Shown: in pieces, positions 24,724 through 36,180 of the stretch
How the letters are laid out: the number at the start of each line of letters is the position of its first letter
Numbering within the stretch: position 1 is the first letter of the stretch
From: Aselliscus stoliczkanus
Lineage: Eukaryota > Chordata > Mammalia > Chiroptera > Hipposideridae
Direction: 5' to 3'
DNA length: 64,000 nt
Assembly (NCBI GenBank): GCA_033961575.1
Contig: CM066731.1
Location: 134,595,001 to 134,659,000 of the forward strand
Program-made: the position numbers and the translations under genes
Notes under the pieces: generated by a model
The model's input: only the letters and a program-made list of their open reading frames with translations
Told to the model about the DNA's origin: nothing
Databases searched by the model: none

Positions 24724-25286
24724 AGAAATTGTTCTCGGGCCGGCCGAGTGGCGCATTGGTTAAGCGCTGGTTTTGGGATGCCAGCGGCCCCGGTTCGGAT
24801 CCCACATGAGGGCCAGTGACACTGCCCTCTACAGCTAACAACAGCTCCACCTGGAGCTGGGCTGTGTGAGCCCCGGTGATGGTGTGGGCTGCAGCCCCTG
24901 CTGCAGTGGGCTGCCATAGGCTACAGTGAGTGGCCCGCAGCCAGCGTGAGCGGCTGGCAGCCAGCGTGAGCTGCCAATAGCCGCGGTGAGCGACATCCAG
25001 AGGCCGGCGACCGATGTGCCTCATCCGGGAAGAGCGCAATGACGATACCAACAGTGAAGCAACATCCTCCGCAACTAAACTGAAGAACAAAAAGACAGCA
25101 ACTTGTCTGTTCCCCTTCCCCGATTCCCCAACGCTGTTCCCCTCCACCAATTCCCCAATAAAATCTTTAAAAAAAAAAAAAAAATGCAAGGCCCCTTTAA
25201 GGCTAAAAACAAGACAGTCATCCTGCTACTCCGCTGCTGTGGTTAGGGTTTTTAAAAAAAAAAAAAAAGTAAAAGAAATTGTTCTC
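24724..25286 (+). mobile_element. Long SINE-A copy with 3' transduced segment and 13-bp TSD
   Basis: The SINE starts at 24,737 (GGGCCGGCCGAGTGGCGC) with A box, B box GGTTCGGATCCC, a body with two 'gcagccagcgtgagc' units, and CCAATAAAATCTTT plus A(16) ending at 25,184. A further 69 bp (25,185-25,253) follow, ending GGGTTTTT, then a second A-tract. The TSD AGAAATTGTTCTC lies at 24,724-24,736 and 25,274-25,286, outside the extra segment. SINE and extra DNA therefore inserted together. The 167-codon minus-strand frame is an artefact of the SINE. Confidence 0.93.
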
Positions 25287-25299
25287 AAAGAGTCACCAA

Positions 25300-26575
25300 A
25301 ATCTCCTAACTCTCAAGTCCAATAGTCTTTCTCCATATCACCTTTCTTTAACTCTCTGATGCATGTTGTGACATTGCTGAGTGTTCCTCTTCTACATTTC
25401 ATGACATTAATCTTTATTCATTGCCTTTCTTGGATGACTTTCCTTTTTTTTTTTTTTTTTGCTGACTTTTCTTCTGTTAAATATTTCTTTAAAAATTTCT
25501 TTTCTCAAGATGTCAATTCTTATCCCTCTTCTCTTCTTTATGTTATAATTTCTCCCTAGGCAATCTGATTTTCTTCCTGAGTTTCATAAACACTAATATC
25601 GATATGATTTTCAAATCTCTATCTTCAGCCCAAGTCTCACTTTTGAGCTGCAGAACTGTGCCTCTTCTAATCCACTAAAAATTTCCACCCAAATGCCTTG
25701 CAAACAAAATCAAACTCAGCAAGACCACAAACCTGCTCCTCTTTCATATATCTCTTATTTCAGTTCATAGTTTCCTTCTCCATTCAGTCTTATTCCCAGG
25801 TGTCTCCTCCCTGAGTCATGTAGTTGTTCACCAGGCTCTATTTACTCTATTTTCAAATTGTCTCTCAAATCTATCCCATGCTTCCCCCAATTCCCAATCA
25901 TTTCTTGTCCCACCACCTTACCTATATTATTAAATAATTCTCCCCAATCTATCCCACCTTCAGAATTATCTAATGGACATATAAATTGTTCCTGTTGCTC
26001 TCCTTTTATAAACTCTAATGATTGTCAGTAACCTATAAGATAAAATTCAAAAATCTTTGCTTATTAAACTTATTGCAACCTAGTCACAAGTTAGCTTTTC
26101 AGGTTCATCCCCTGCTACTCCACTAACATATTCCTTAAATTCACTCATACTAAATGATTTCTCTTTTCCAACCAGGGCTTGCATTCCACAGTTTTACCTT
26201 TGTTTACTCCCTTTCTCTGCCCAAACCCTTTTTTTGCGACATATCTCTCCCTGGGAAGATCATTTTTTATATTTAGGATCAACATGGTCTCTTCTCTGGC
26301 ATCTTCATAGATGCTCTCCTCAGCATAATTAGTTTTTCACTCATCTGTCTTCCTTTGCTACATTAAATATACCAGTAATAGAGTATTAAAACATAATGTA
26401 TTACATTGTGTTGTAGTTCATTGGATATATTTTTTACCTCCTCTCTTAGTCTGTGACATTCCTAGGGAAAGGAATCTTGTCTTTTATTCCCAGTTCTTGG
26501 ACCTGAAAAATGAGACATACTAGGAATTTAATCAATGTTTGTTTAAATTAAGTAATTAATTAATTAATGAAAGTT
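25300..26575 (+). mobile_element. Long L2 LINE remnant
   Basis: A continuous pyrimidine-rich L2 3' region: 'tttccttctccattcagtctta', 'cctgttgctctccttttataaactctaatgattg', 'cccaaaccctttttttgcgac', 'tcctagggaaaggaatcttgtc' and the end 'ggaatttaatcaatgtttg'. It is too decayed to encode the reverse transcriptase. Confidence 0.7.
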
Positions 26576-28159
26576 TGAATTACTATCTCTTCTATTTCTT
26601 TCTCATTTCTTCTCTCAACATTTAATTGGTCATCAGCTCCTATTTATTTTATTTCAGATTGTCTCCTCAACCCATTTTTCCTTCTTTCCCCCATTTTCAT
26701 TGCCTTGCTGGAACACTTGGATGAAAAGAAACATAAAATTATATAAGCAAGTGATGTACAAAAAAGTGGGGGGGGGGGTTCAATAATTTTTAATACTATA
26801 TGGGAGTCAGGGAAGAAAACAAAAGGCTTAATACTTAACATTGACATTTGAGTAGAGTCTGTATTTGACTTTCAAAACTAAATGAGCAATGAAATGATCA
26901 CTAGAATCTCAAGATAGTATTTTTGTAGCCCATAGAAAGTTCTGGGTTGTCTAGTCACTGGATATACAATTATATTTATCCTAATATATCTAAGATTCAT
27001 CACTTCTCTAAGTTGACCATACTATCATGACTTTAGGGACCACTGGACAATACCTCTTTGACCATCTTCAAGTCAAGCCATTTGCCATGTTAACCAGTTT
27101 CTTAATGTTCGCTAACTCATCATAACTCGGTGTTTGTGTTTGTAAATGTGTGTCTAATGCCATTAAGTATATTCAATCGTTGGTTGAACTAATGTCATAA
27201 AAACTTTAGTAGGGGCAAATCCCAAAGTACTCTACATACTTCTCTTTAAAATCACAGAATTTTAATTGATGTATAAGAAAACTCTAATTTCACACTTCAA
27301 ATAAAGAAATCAAATTTCTGTCCCAAGTGGTGGATTTCCCCATGTTTATACAAGTAAAGTGAAAATTATAATCCTGCTTGCCTATCTACTACATTCTCAA
27401 ACTGTTGGATTCATTAAATAATTGCCTGCTGTCATTGGTGTTAAGCACAATAGAAGAAAAAACAGAGCTTTTATGTAAAGTAGATTCAAAGTAAACTTTT
27501 AGCCAAAGTCTCACTCATTTCCAAAATTTTCAAAAAAAGTAAATTGTTTACCATTAATTAATTAATCAAATTAAAGAGAAATTATTTAACTGATTTAACC
27601 TATTCAAATGCCCAGCAAACAAAAAATTAAAAACCTAATTGTGCATAACACTATGTTTATTCAACCAAGAAGTTCACTTGATTTTTTAAACTTCTGTTTC
27701 TATAGTATTTACGTTTCTACATAGTATTATGTCTTATGCTCTAATCTACATTTCTGCACTTTTGTAATCAGAAAATAGGAATGGACATATTTCCCATATA
27801 ATATTCTCATATATTTTGTGCTGAATTCTAGCTTAAAATTCTATGTAAAATTTCTGCTTGCAACATTGACCGAGTAACTGGTACTGGATTAACCATCCTG
27901 CTTTAAACAACTATAAAACTAATCAAAATATATGGATCATCAAATGTTACATTTTTGATGACAGGTAGCACAGAACTATAATCTATTAGAGAAAGGAAGC
28001 CAATGAGATTATTCCTACAATCACCCAGGCTTTGGTTTGGAGGTATTTTCCAAACCACAGCACAAAGATAGGGAAGCCAGGCAGAGCCCAGAAATCTCCT
28101 TTTTGTAGAAATTGACAAAGCTGTTTGTAAACTTCCTATGAGAGTGAAAAAAAATACAG
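26576..28159. other. Unassigned intergenic DNA
   Basis: AT-rich and gene-free. It contains a G-run at about 26,767-26,778. The two overlapping minus-strand frames at 27,903-28,209 have no recognisable domain. Confidence 0.4.
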
Positions 28160-28251
28160 AATAGCCCAAATAATCTTGAAAAATAAAAGCAAAGCTGGAG
28201 GATTCGCATTACCTCATTTCATATCTTTCTATAAAAATTACTGTAACCAAA
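28160..28251 (+). mobile_element. L1 ORF2 fragment
   Basis: 'Aataatcttgaaaaataaaagcaaagctggaggattcgcattacctcatttcatatctttctataaaaattactgtaac' matches the wording of an L1 ORF2 reverse-transcriptase segment. It stops at the next element. Confidence 0.75.
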
Positions 28252-28750
28252 GATCCAAGATGGCTGAGTAGATAAACACTGTGCCTACTTCCTTCCGTAA
28301 ACACATTAAAATTATAACTAAATTATAGAACAGTCAACCTGGAGAACCATCTGAAGTCTGGCTGAACAGAAGTTTTTAACTAAGGATATAAAGAAGCCAT
28401 GTCAAGGCTGGTAGGAGGGGCAAAGATCAGAAACAAGCCCCAACCCTCTGTGTGGTGGCTGAGAATTAGGAGGGATATCTTGGCCATGGAGGTTCCCCCT
28501 AGAGGGGCAAGGGACCCCACCCCACACACACACCAGGCTCCCAAGCCCAGAGGAAGAAGAGACCCTACAATATCTGGCTTGAAAAAAGTGGAGATTCCAA
28601 CCATCCAGGTGAGATGGAAGGCTGGGAGAAACCTAGATGTCTTCTTAAGGGGACCGCGCACAGACTTACTCATTAGCAGGCACCAATCTTGGGCTCTGGT
28701 GGAGGGACGGTGACTCAGGGAGAGTCAGAGGCATATAGGGGAGCAAACTA
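28252..28750 (+). mobile_element. L1 5'UTR fragment (bat L1 type)
   Basis: It starts 'gatccaagatggctgagtagataaac' (the L1 YY1-type start AAGATGGC is at 28,256-28,263). It continues with 'gagaaccatctgaagtctggctgaac', 'ggatataaagaagcc' and the GC-richer 'gagggatatcttggccatggaggttcccc'. The ORFs and 3' end are missing. The 104- and 97-codon open frames here are UTR artefacts. Confidence 0.8.
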
Positions 28751-29190
28751 AGGTGTGTGGCTTTGGAATTTAGCAAGAGAGATATAAATGAGTTATTTTA
28801 AAGTCAAATCCATCTGTGCCTTAAAGCCTATAATATTGTAATATTCTTATTGATGGAAGTATGCATTATGGTATATGCATTATGGTATACTATTGGATTA
28901 AATGATCAACTCCAAATGGATAAATAATTGATACAACATATTGTAATTTTTAATTTAAAATCAAGAATAGCAGCAATTTAAATAAAATCACAAATAAGAG
29001 ATGATGAATTTATAAAAGTATCCTTCCTGAAATTACTGAGAATTACAACTAACAAACATTGCTTTGGAAAAAAAAGAATTTTAAGAAGAATACAATGTAT
29101 AATAGTAACATGATAAAGTTTATGATACAAATTTGAGTAATCTTTATTACTCGTTTCATAAGCAATTCTTTTCCTTCATAAAAAAAAAAA
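28751..29190. other. Unassigned AT-rich DNA with 14-bp tandem duplication
   Basis: The unit ATGCATTATGGTAT occurs twice head to tail at 28,861-28,888. Nothing else is assignable. Confidence 0.6.
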
Positions 29191-29194
29191 TTAT

Positions 29195-29990
29195 TTTGAG
29201 GTCCTTTCATGGACTAGGCACTATAGTACATGTTAGTGGTATAATGGTGAGCAAACTAAAGTGAAAATAAATAATCATGTCATCACTGCACAACCACTCT
29301 AACTGGGGAAACATATCGATAATCAAGCAAATAATTACAAACAAACAGGAAATAGAAACTCTATGAACCTATACATATACTTTACATATATATGTATATA
29401 TGTGTGTGTATACACTAACACGCAAGGATACACACACATAGATTTTGGCTTAATCACAAGGTCAGAGGAGGTCTTTTAAGGGAATGACCCTTGAGTTAAG
29501 ATCTGAAAGATAAGTATGAGTTAATTAGAAGAAGATGGTTACATGCATTCAGAACATCAGGAAAGACTTATACAATGTTGGGGGAGCAAGTTTGGGGAAT
29601 ACAGTGGAGTCAACAAAGGCCTGTATGGCTGGAATAGGCAGTTAGAAGGAGGGCACAGTGTATGATGAGAATGGAAAATTGGGTAAGGAAGGGAATATGC
29701 AAGACCTTGTAGGCCTGTTTTGTTTTTTGCATCCTTTATTATTATTATTATTATTATTATTAACATTTATCAGGGTGACAATGCTCAACAAAACTACATA
29801 GGTTTCAAGTGTACAATTCTATAATACATCATCTATATATTGCATTATGTGTTCACCACCCAGAGTCAGTTCTCCTTTTATCACCATATATTTGACCCCC
29901 TTACCCTCTTCTACCATCTTGTAAGCCTTTTTAAGGATTAACTGCTAACAAAATGGGGTGTTTCAATTTAGTATATTTAGTTTACAAAAT
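29195..29990 (-). mobile_element. L2 LINE, reverse strand, interrupted by L1
   Basis: 'Tcatggactaggcactatagtacatgttagtgg' and 'gaatgacccttgagttaagatctgaaagataagta' are reverse L2. 'Caagaccttgtaggcctg' continues after the inserted L1 as 'cttgtaagcctttttaaggatt'. A short CA/TG-rich patch lies at about 29,385-29,440. Confidence 0.65.
29706..29928 (-). mobile_element. Short L1 3' end insertion with 11-bp TSD
   Basis: The element runs (29,717-29,917) from an (ATT)n tail at 29,737-29,762 through 'cagggtgacaatgctcaacaaaac' and 'gtgttcaccacccagagtcag', the bat-type L1 3' end. It is flanked by CTTGTAGGCCT (29,706-29,716) and CTTGTAAGCCT (29,918-29,928). Confidence 0.8.
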
Positions 29991-30239
29991 ATACTGATGA
30001 GCTTGTGAGTAAGCTAGAAGAGAAATTAACATCTATTATAAGAAATACTTGGTGTCTTCCCTTTTATGGGAGATAGTGAGTACATTTTTATATACAACAG
30101 GTAGTTTCATTATGCTGCATGGTATATTTCCTATTGTCTAAATGTGTATAATTCAAATTTGGATGGTGTGAATTGTGCCAGATAATGTGTGTTGATACTC
30201 AACAGAATAATATGTAAGGACCACATAAATATAATACAT

Positions 30240-30725
30240 ATTATATGTATTTTTTAATTTTTCAATTATATTTGACATTCAATATTATTTTATATTAGTT
30301 TCATGTGTACAGCACAGTGCTTAGGCAATGAAGTGATCCCCCTGATTAGTCTAGTACCCAACTGGCACTATAATTATTACCATATCATTGACTATGTTTC
30401 CTATACTGTATTTTACATCCCCATGACTATTTTGTAACTACTAATTTGTACTTCTTAACCCCTGATCTTTTCAACCCAGTCCCCACCACCCTACTATTTA
30501 GTAACTATCAGTTTATTCTCTGTATCTATGAGTCTATTTCTCTTTTAGTTTTTTTGTTTATTTTATTCTTTAGATTCCACAAAGAAGTGAGATCATATGG
30601 TATTCATGTTTCTCTGTCTGACTTATTTCACTTAGCATAATACCCTCTGGGTCCATCCATGTTGTCGCTAATGATAAGATTTCATTCTTTTTTGTGGCTG
30701 ATATGTACATTATTAGTACTATGAA
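30240..30725 (-). mobile_element. L1 3' end, reverse strand
   Basis: 'Atatttgacattcaatattattttatattagtttcatgtgtacagcacag' and 'cttatttcacttagcataataccctctgggtccatccatgttgt' are the reverse of an L1 3'UTR and the end of ORF2. It is 5'-truncated and diverged. Confidence 0.85.
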
Positions 30726-32681
30726 CATGTGATCAAAGATAGACAACATCATCCTTGCTTTTCTAAAGAAATATTCCCTCAGTAACACAAATACTAAGAA
30801 TCTAAAAATCTGCATTTCCCAAACACCTTTGCAAGCAAAGTTCTGGCTTAAATTCTGTCAAAGAGCAGCACTTTCATTAAACATGGAAGATTGAAAAGAA
30901 AGAGAAGTATTATTCCCCTCCAAAAGCTATGTGTAAAATATGTGTGTTTTAGACGATGAGCAAGTCTTTGACTGCAAATAGCTTGTTTTGGAGTTGATCC
31001 AGAAGCAAGAGAAAAGAGTGGAGAAATAAAATAGGGAAGGGAAGAAAGCCAGTAAGAGGACATTGAGATGTGGATTACAACTATAGTCAAGCAGGGCTCA
31101 AGCCTCCTGAAGACCCTCTGAGGGAATATGTACTCGTAGAACGTAGTTTGGAATATGTACTCGTAGAACGTATTTTAGAATTGTTCCACTTAAAGCACGG
31201 AACTTGCTGCCCCTCAGTGGTTGAGGGTTGCCTGAGGCATCCCCTCCCTGGCCCTTATGGCCTGTCCCACACGCAATATGGCCCTATGGCCAGATAACCC
31301 TTATGTAGACAGGCACAGCTTCGGAATGTTCAAAAGCTGACCCTGTAAAGTTTCAGGGCATGTTCAGGATAAGCCAAGCTCTCCTATGATGACGGCAGAG
31401 CTCTGATGACTTCCTTCAACACCGCAGAAAGTGGAGGTCATTGGAATCGACTTCCCTGTGATTCCTGCATTTATGAATTTTCTAAATAACAGAAACACTT
31501 TCTTCTGGTCATCCTTTTCTCAGACTTCCAACAGTGTTGTGTTGTGTCTAATTTTCTGTATCAAATACCTTCCACCTAAAACAGTATCTGTTTTCCTGAC
31601 CACCCTAGCTGATATGGGTGATGTAAGGATAAAGATGTGGAGATAGTCTAGGAATATTTAATATCTAGTAAAATTTGCCTTGGTCTAATTGGATGGAAGG
31701 AGAGGTGAAGGAGGTGAAATCTGTAACAACTCAAGCAGAATATATGTAAGCAGCAGGTTTGTTCAAGTTGGAGTGAGGGGCAAGGAGAGGGAGGTAATTC
31801 TCCTTTGTATATGTCGAGGTTGATCAGACTCCAGAATACCTAGATAGGAGGTGGTTTGATAAATGCATTAGCCTGCATTTCAGAAGAAATATTTTGGCTG
31901 ATGACATAGCCTTAGAAGCCATATGAGTTCCAGCAATATTTGAAGCTGCATGAAATTTCCCATGAATACTATTTAAAATGAGAGTAGATATAAACATTGA
32001 AGGTAGAAATGGAGAGAACCTGAAGAAAAAATGGAGAAACAGCCAATAAAAAGTGGAGTGAAAACTAGAAAAGAATGATGTCAAAGAAGCTAAAGAAGAA
32101 AATTTCAAAACTGACCACAGTTTTGTTTTGCTTTGTTTTTTTTGAGTTTGAAATTCAATAAATTCAACAAAACAGATTTGGCAAGAGAGATAAAGTCCTA
32201 AAGTGTCCTTCGAAATGGGCAATGATGAGATAATTGGTTACTGAAGTAAAAGCATTTTCAGTGGTATCGGTGGAGGTATAACTATAGTGAAATAGCCTGA
32301 TTAAAGCAGGTTAAAGTTAGAAAATTAACTGTGAAAGTGAGGAAAGAATGAGGAAGGTGGCAAGAACAAATATATGTAAATGTATATATTATGAATCCTA
32401 TAATAGATTCTTAAATTATTCATTTACTTATGCATATTCAAGTTCATAAACACACTCTGAATACAAGTACTTATGGTTTTTTAAAATTTATTCAATATTT
32501 TTTCTCAGTTTTTTAAGACTTATTCATATTGAGAAAGGATAGTTTTCTCTTGATTTTTTAGTTTAACTCTGAGTAGTCATTTTAAATGTACAACTTTTCC
32601 TCACATGTAAGTAATATTAAATAAAAATCTGAACTCCTTTATATACTCTAATCATTTAGCTTTTACACTCCTTCCATGTTG
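30726..32681. other. Unassigned DNA with GC-richer block and 27-bp tandem duplication
   Basis: The block at 30,990-31,430 is GC-richer than its surroundings. It holds an exact-phase 27-bp tandem duplication (31,123-31,149 and 31,150-31,176; unit start GGAATATGTACTCGTAGAAC; one mismatch). I recognise no repeat family or gene in it. A 132-codon minus-strand frame at 31,824-32,222 is low complexity with no domain, so I left it out as a gene. Confidence 0.45.
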
Positions 32682-32691
32682 AAAATGATAA

Positions 32692-32726
<35 letters not shown>

Positions 32727-32836
32727 GGGAGTGTCACTGGCCCTCATATGTGGGACCCGAACCGGGGCCGCCGGCTTCCCAAACCAGCGCTTAACCACCA
32801 CGCCACTCAGCCGGCCCAAAAAATGATAAAGCTTTT
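32682..32836 (-). mobile_element. Short head-only SINE-A copy with 17-bp TSD
   Basis: The element (about 32,699-32,819) is a complete tRNA-like head (GGGCCGGCTGAGTGGCG, B box GGTTCGGGTCCC) followed directly by a long A-tract after 'gagggccagtgacactcccc'. The TSD AAAATGATAAAGCTTTT is at 32,682-32,698 and 32,820-32,836. There is no body, AATAAA signal or CCCC-rich tail. Intact duplications on both sides show it inserted in this short form. Confidence 0.95.
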
Positions 32837-34274
32837 AATACACTGTAGCTGCCTACTAGAAGCTCAGAAATGCTTGTATTAATTGAGAATTTGTCAGTAT
32901 GTTGTTACCCCTGGATGCATGTGGATGAGTCACACTGGTATTAGTAAAATCATAAAAATGCAATGCAATAAGCCTTTTATTTTTAACACAATCCATGGCT
33001 CGTGGCATATGCTACCTCTTAAAATATGAATTTAGAAAATCTTATGCTGAGCACAGTGGAAGCATTTTTTTCCTATAATTTACATCTGTAGTACTATTTA
33101 AAATAATTACGTAGGTCTATATTTAACCAACTGTGCCTGATCCTATGGTAAACACCAAAGATGTGAGTATCAGGAAGACATGTCTTAGAGTAATTGTTTT
33201 CAAACCATAGCTTTAGACCAATTGGAGATTTGTTAAATCAATATATTGGGTTGCACCAGTGTTTCTAAAGAAATGAAATGGAAAATATCAGAGTACGTTT
33301 CCCAAAGTAAGTACAGATATTGATCCATGAAATTCAATTTCAATTTTATGCATAACTCACATGAAATGTATTTCTTACTATGGTTGAAGGCAAAAAGATG
33401 TGAATACTACTGTTCTGGAATATCTCATAATCCAAGATGGTGGTTGGGGGAGGAGGGACATATTTGGTGATAGACATGTAAAGAGAGCAATTCAATGTAT
33501 TAAGTGCTATAATAAAACAATATTTAGTGTTGTATGGAAGCTGGAGAAAGAGCATTTATTTAACCCAGCCTGTAGGGAAATAGGAACCTTTAAGGAGGTA
33601 ATAAATGCAGTTAGTTATCTACCAGTTATACTATTTACTAATGTGCTGTTATTTGTTAAATATAATTCTCAATATATTATGTAAAAATCATTTGAAGTAC
33701 CGCTCTTAGAAATATTTTTATGCCTTATAAAATCCTATACAACACTGTTTAGATAGTAAGGCTTCAAGACTACAATAACATACCTTTAATCAAATTAAGA
33801 GAAAAAAAGGCTATATGATCATTTTTGTCCACCAAATTTGTCTCAGAGTGCATTTTCAATTTATAGTTATAAAATGTCCTAAAACAAAGAATACGTTATT
33901 CACATATGGATGCTTTTTCAAATTGACTTTTTTACTGTTTAAAGTAGGTAGCTCCATACTAAAGAAAAAAAGATACAGATCCAAAATTCAACATATGTAT
34001 TTAAAACATTTATATTGGGCTTTAGAATAGTATTGCTAACCAAAAGGAGACACTCACCTTGATTCTAACTTTGATTTTTATACTACCCTGCAGGGTCTCT
34101 ACGGAGGGGAATGTTTCAGGTTTCAAACCATCTATACTCAGCTCCAGAACCATATTTTCAGTATTGAACAGCTCCTTCTGAATTTCCCACCAATACCTCA
34201 AATTCAACATTTTAAAAATAAATTCATTATTTTATCCCCAAATTAATATTTTCTTTTATATAGCCTACCTGTAG
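32837..34274. other. Unassigned DNA, possible hAT fragment at 33,190-33,320
   Basis: 'Caccagtgtttctaaagaaatgaaatgg ... gagtacgtttcccaaagtaag' resembles a degraded hAT-Charlie type repeat. The rest is unassigned. The frames at 33,346-33,684 are chance. Confidence 0.35.
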
Positions 34275-35250
34275 CATCATCATCTAGCTAGTCACTTGTG
34301 CCAGGAACCTAGAAGTTACCTTCCTTTCCATTATATATAATTTCCAATTAGTTATTATAATAAAACCAGTGGATCTTCCAAACTAAATTCAGCCTCCCTG
34401 CTTTTTTATTCACCTTCCAGTGCTTCAGTTCAACTCATCTCTTAAAAAAGTTTAGTAGCCTCCCTACCTCCCATCTTGGTCTCCTCTAATCCAAACTCTT
34501 TTCTTCTGTCAGTCATGTTTCTATAAAAGAAATCAAAGGGTGTTTTTCTTCTACTTAACAGTCTTTAATTGCTTCTTATTTCTTAAAAAATAAGATCCTT
34601 AGCACACAAAGCCCTTCTAGTAGGTTGCCTCAAAGACAGTAATCCTATTTTATCATCATTATTTCTCCAGCCCAACAACTCATTAACATGCTTAGTGTCA
34701 CATGTTCCTTCTTGGTTGGTACCTGCTGTCTGGCCACAACTCTCATCATCCTTTCCCCTTTACATGCACATTACTTTCTAGCAATTCTAAGTGACTTGTC
34801 AGTGCCTGAGGACTCAATTCTGTCTCAAGTTGTGACTTTTCACAGCCTCGTCCTTTTTCCTGCAATTATAGTTTTCCTTTTACCATTTATATTTTAAGAC
34901 TCAATATAAATATTCCCACATTGTTTCATGCCTATTTTTTTCTGAACTTTTTGAGATTTTCTAAAACCTCTGAATTATCAAGGCAAAGTTAATTATTGCC
35001 TGTTCTGTATTCATTGTCCCTTATAATTTTCTTATAATACCTATTGTATAACTATTTTATTAATATAGTATATTAATTCTATTATTATACTATAATACTT
35101 ATAATATCACCATAATTCTTTATGTTTTTATTCCACTATTAGATCTTGAAACTTCAAGGTTTGGGGCTGTATTTACCTTCATATCCCAATCAAGTAGCAG
35201 TCTGGCACATAGGAAATAAAATTTAATAAAGGTTTGTGTGATAAGTAAAT
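34275..35250 (+). mobile_element. L2 LINE 3' region
   Basis: 'Cctccctacctcccatcttggtctcctctaatccaaactc', 'atttctccagcccaacaactc', 'gtagcagtctggcacataggaaataaaatttaataaagg' follow L2 order and end at the L2 terminus. Confidence 0.75.
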
Positions 35251-35667
35251 CAACATAAAACAAAAAAAGAAATATCATTAAGTGATTGTTGTTTTAAACA
35301 CTTGCTCTCCCCTAAAAGACTCCATGATAAGAATCATGATCATTAGGGTACATCCAAATTAAACTTTAAATTATTATTGTTGTCCTATGTTTATACACAA
35401 TCAAAATCTTAGTTATCATGTGACTTCTTTTTTTTCAGTATTGGAGAGACTAGTTTTGACTTTGTAAGGATCCTTTTATGTACCTCACTATGGACTATGT
35501 TTTTCAACATGGAAAGGCAAGTTGGAGGGACAAAAGAAAGACTAACTTGGCATGAATTGATCTTGGCACAAATAATGCTTTTTCTTCATGGATTAACAGT
35601 TTCTTCAATGTTTTACTCATAATCCATTTTCAGACTGTAATTTCTAGGATTCACTGTTTCCCTTCAT
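35251..35667. other. Unassigned AT-rich DNA
   Basis: Nothing assignable. Confidence 0.4.
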
Positions 35668-35816
35668 GAAAATTAAAACTGTTGGGCCGGCCGAGTGGCG
35701 CGGTGGTTGGGCGTTGGCTTGGGAAGCCAGCAGCCCTGGTTTGGGTCCCACATATGAGGGCCAGTGGCACTGCTCTCAAAAAAAAAAAAAAAAAAAGAAA
35801 GAAAATTTAAACTGTT
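35668..35816 (+). mobile_element. Short head-only SINE-A copy with 16-bp TSD
   Basis: It starts at 35,684 (GGGCCGGCCGAGTGGCGC), has the B-box region GGTTTGGGTCCC, and passes from 'gagggccagtggcactgctctc' straight into A(18). The TSD is GAAAATTAAAACTGTT (35,668-35,683) versus GAAAATTTAAACTGTT (35,801-35,816), one mismatch. It shares the 3' boundary and the GGTCCC diagnostic base with the other short copies. Confidence 0.95.
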
Positions 35817-35914
35817 TATCTCTAGTTCCTTATCTTAAAAACCAAAGTTGCTTACCTCTAAGCTTTTGTTACTTCTTCTGTTCTTCAGAATTCCTCAAAA
35901 GTTTCTGACCATTT

Positions 35915-36180
35915 TTTTAAATATATTTTATTTATTTTCATTAAATGTATTGGGGTGACACTGGTTAGTAAAATTAAATAGGTTTAAAGTGTACAATTCT
36001 GTAATACACATTTATATTTTGCATTGTGTGTTCACCACCCAAAGTCAATTCTTCCATTCCATAAATTTGACCCCCTTTATCCTCTTTATCACCCCCCTTT
36101 TCCCATAATCCTCTGGTAACCACAAACTGTTGTCTGTGTCTATGAGTTTTTGTTTGTTTGTCTGACAGTTCTTTGACCAT
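35915..36180 (-). mobile_element. Bat-type L1 3' end, reverse strand
   Basis: 'Tattggggtgacactggttagtaaaattaaataggtt', 'gtgttcaccacccaaagtcaa' and 'ataatcctctggtaaccac' form a reverse L1 3'UTR, as also seen at 29,717. 'TGACCAT' flanks both sides as a weak TSD. Confidence 0.85.

Noticed and set aside
24686..25189. 167-codon ORF, with similar ones at 46,743, 51,140 and 61,511
   Set aside because: All coincide with long SINE-A copies. The shared peptide wording between sites comes from the SINE, not from a gene family.
26767..26778. G-quadruplex at the G-run
   Set aside because: A single G-tract without three further G-tracts nearby cannot support a canonical quadruplex.
31824..32222. 132-codon minus-strand ORF
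   Set aside because: Phe/Ser-rich, no domain or recognisable homologue, no CpG island or splice context. It is probably chance in purine-rich DNA.
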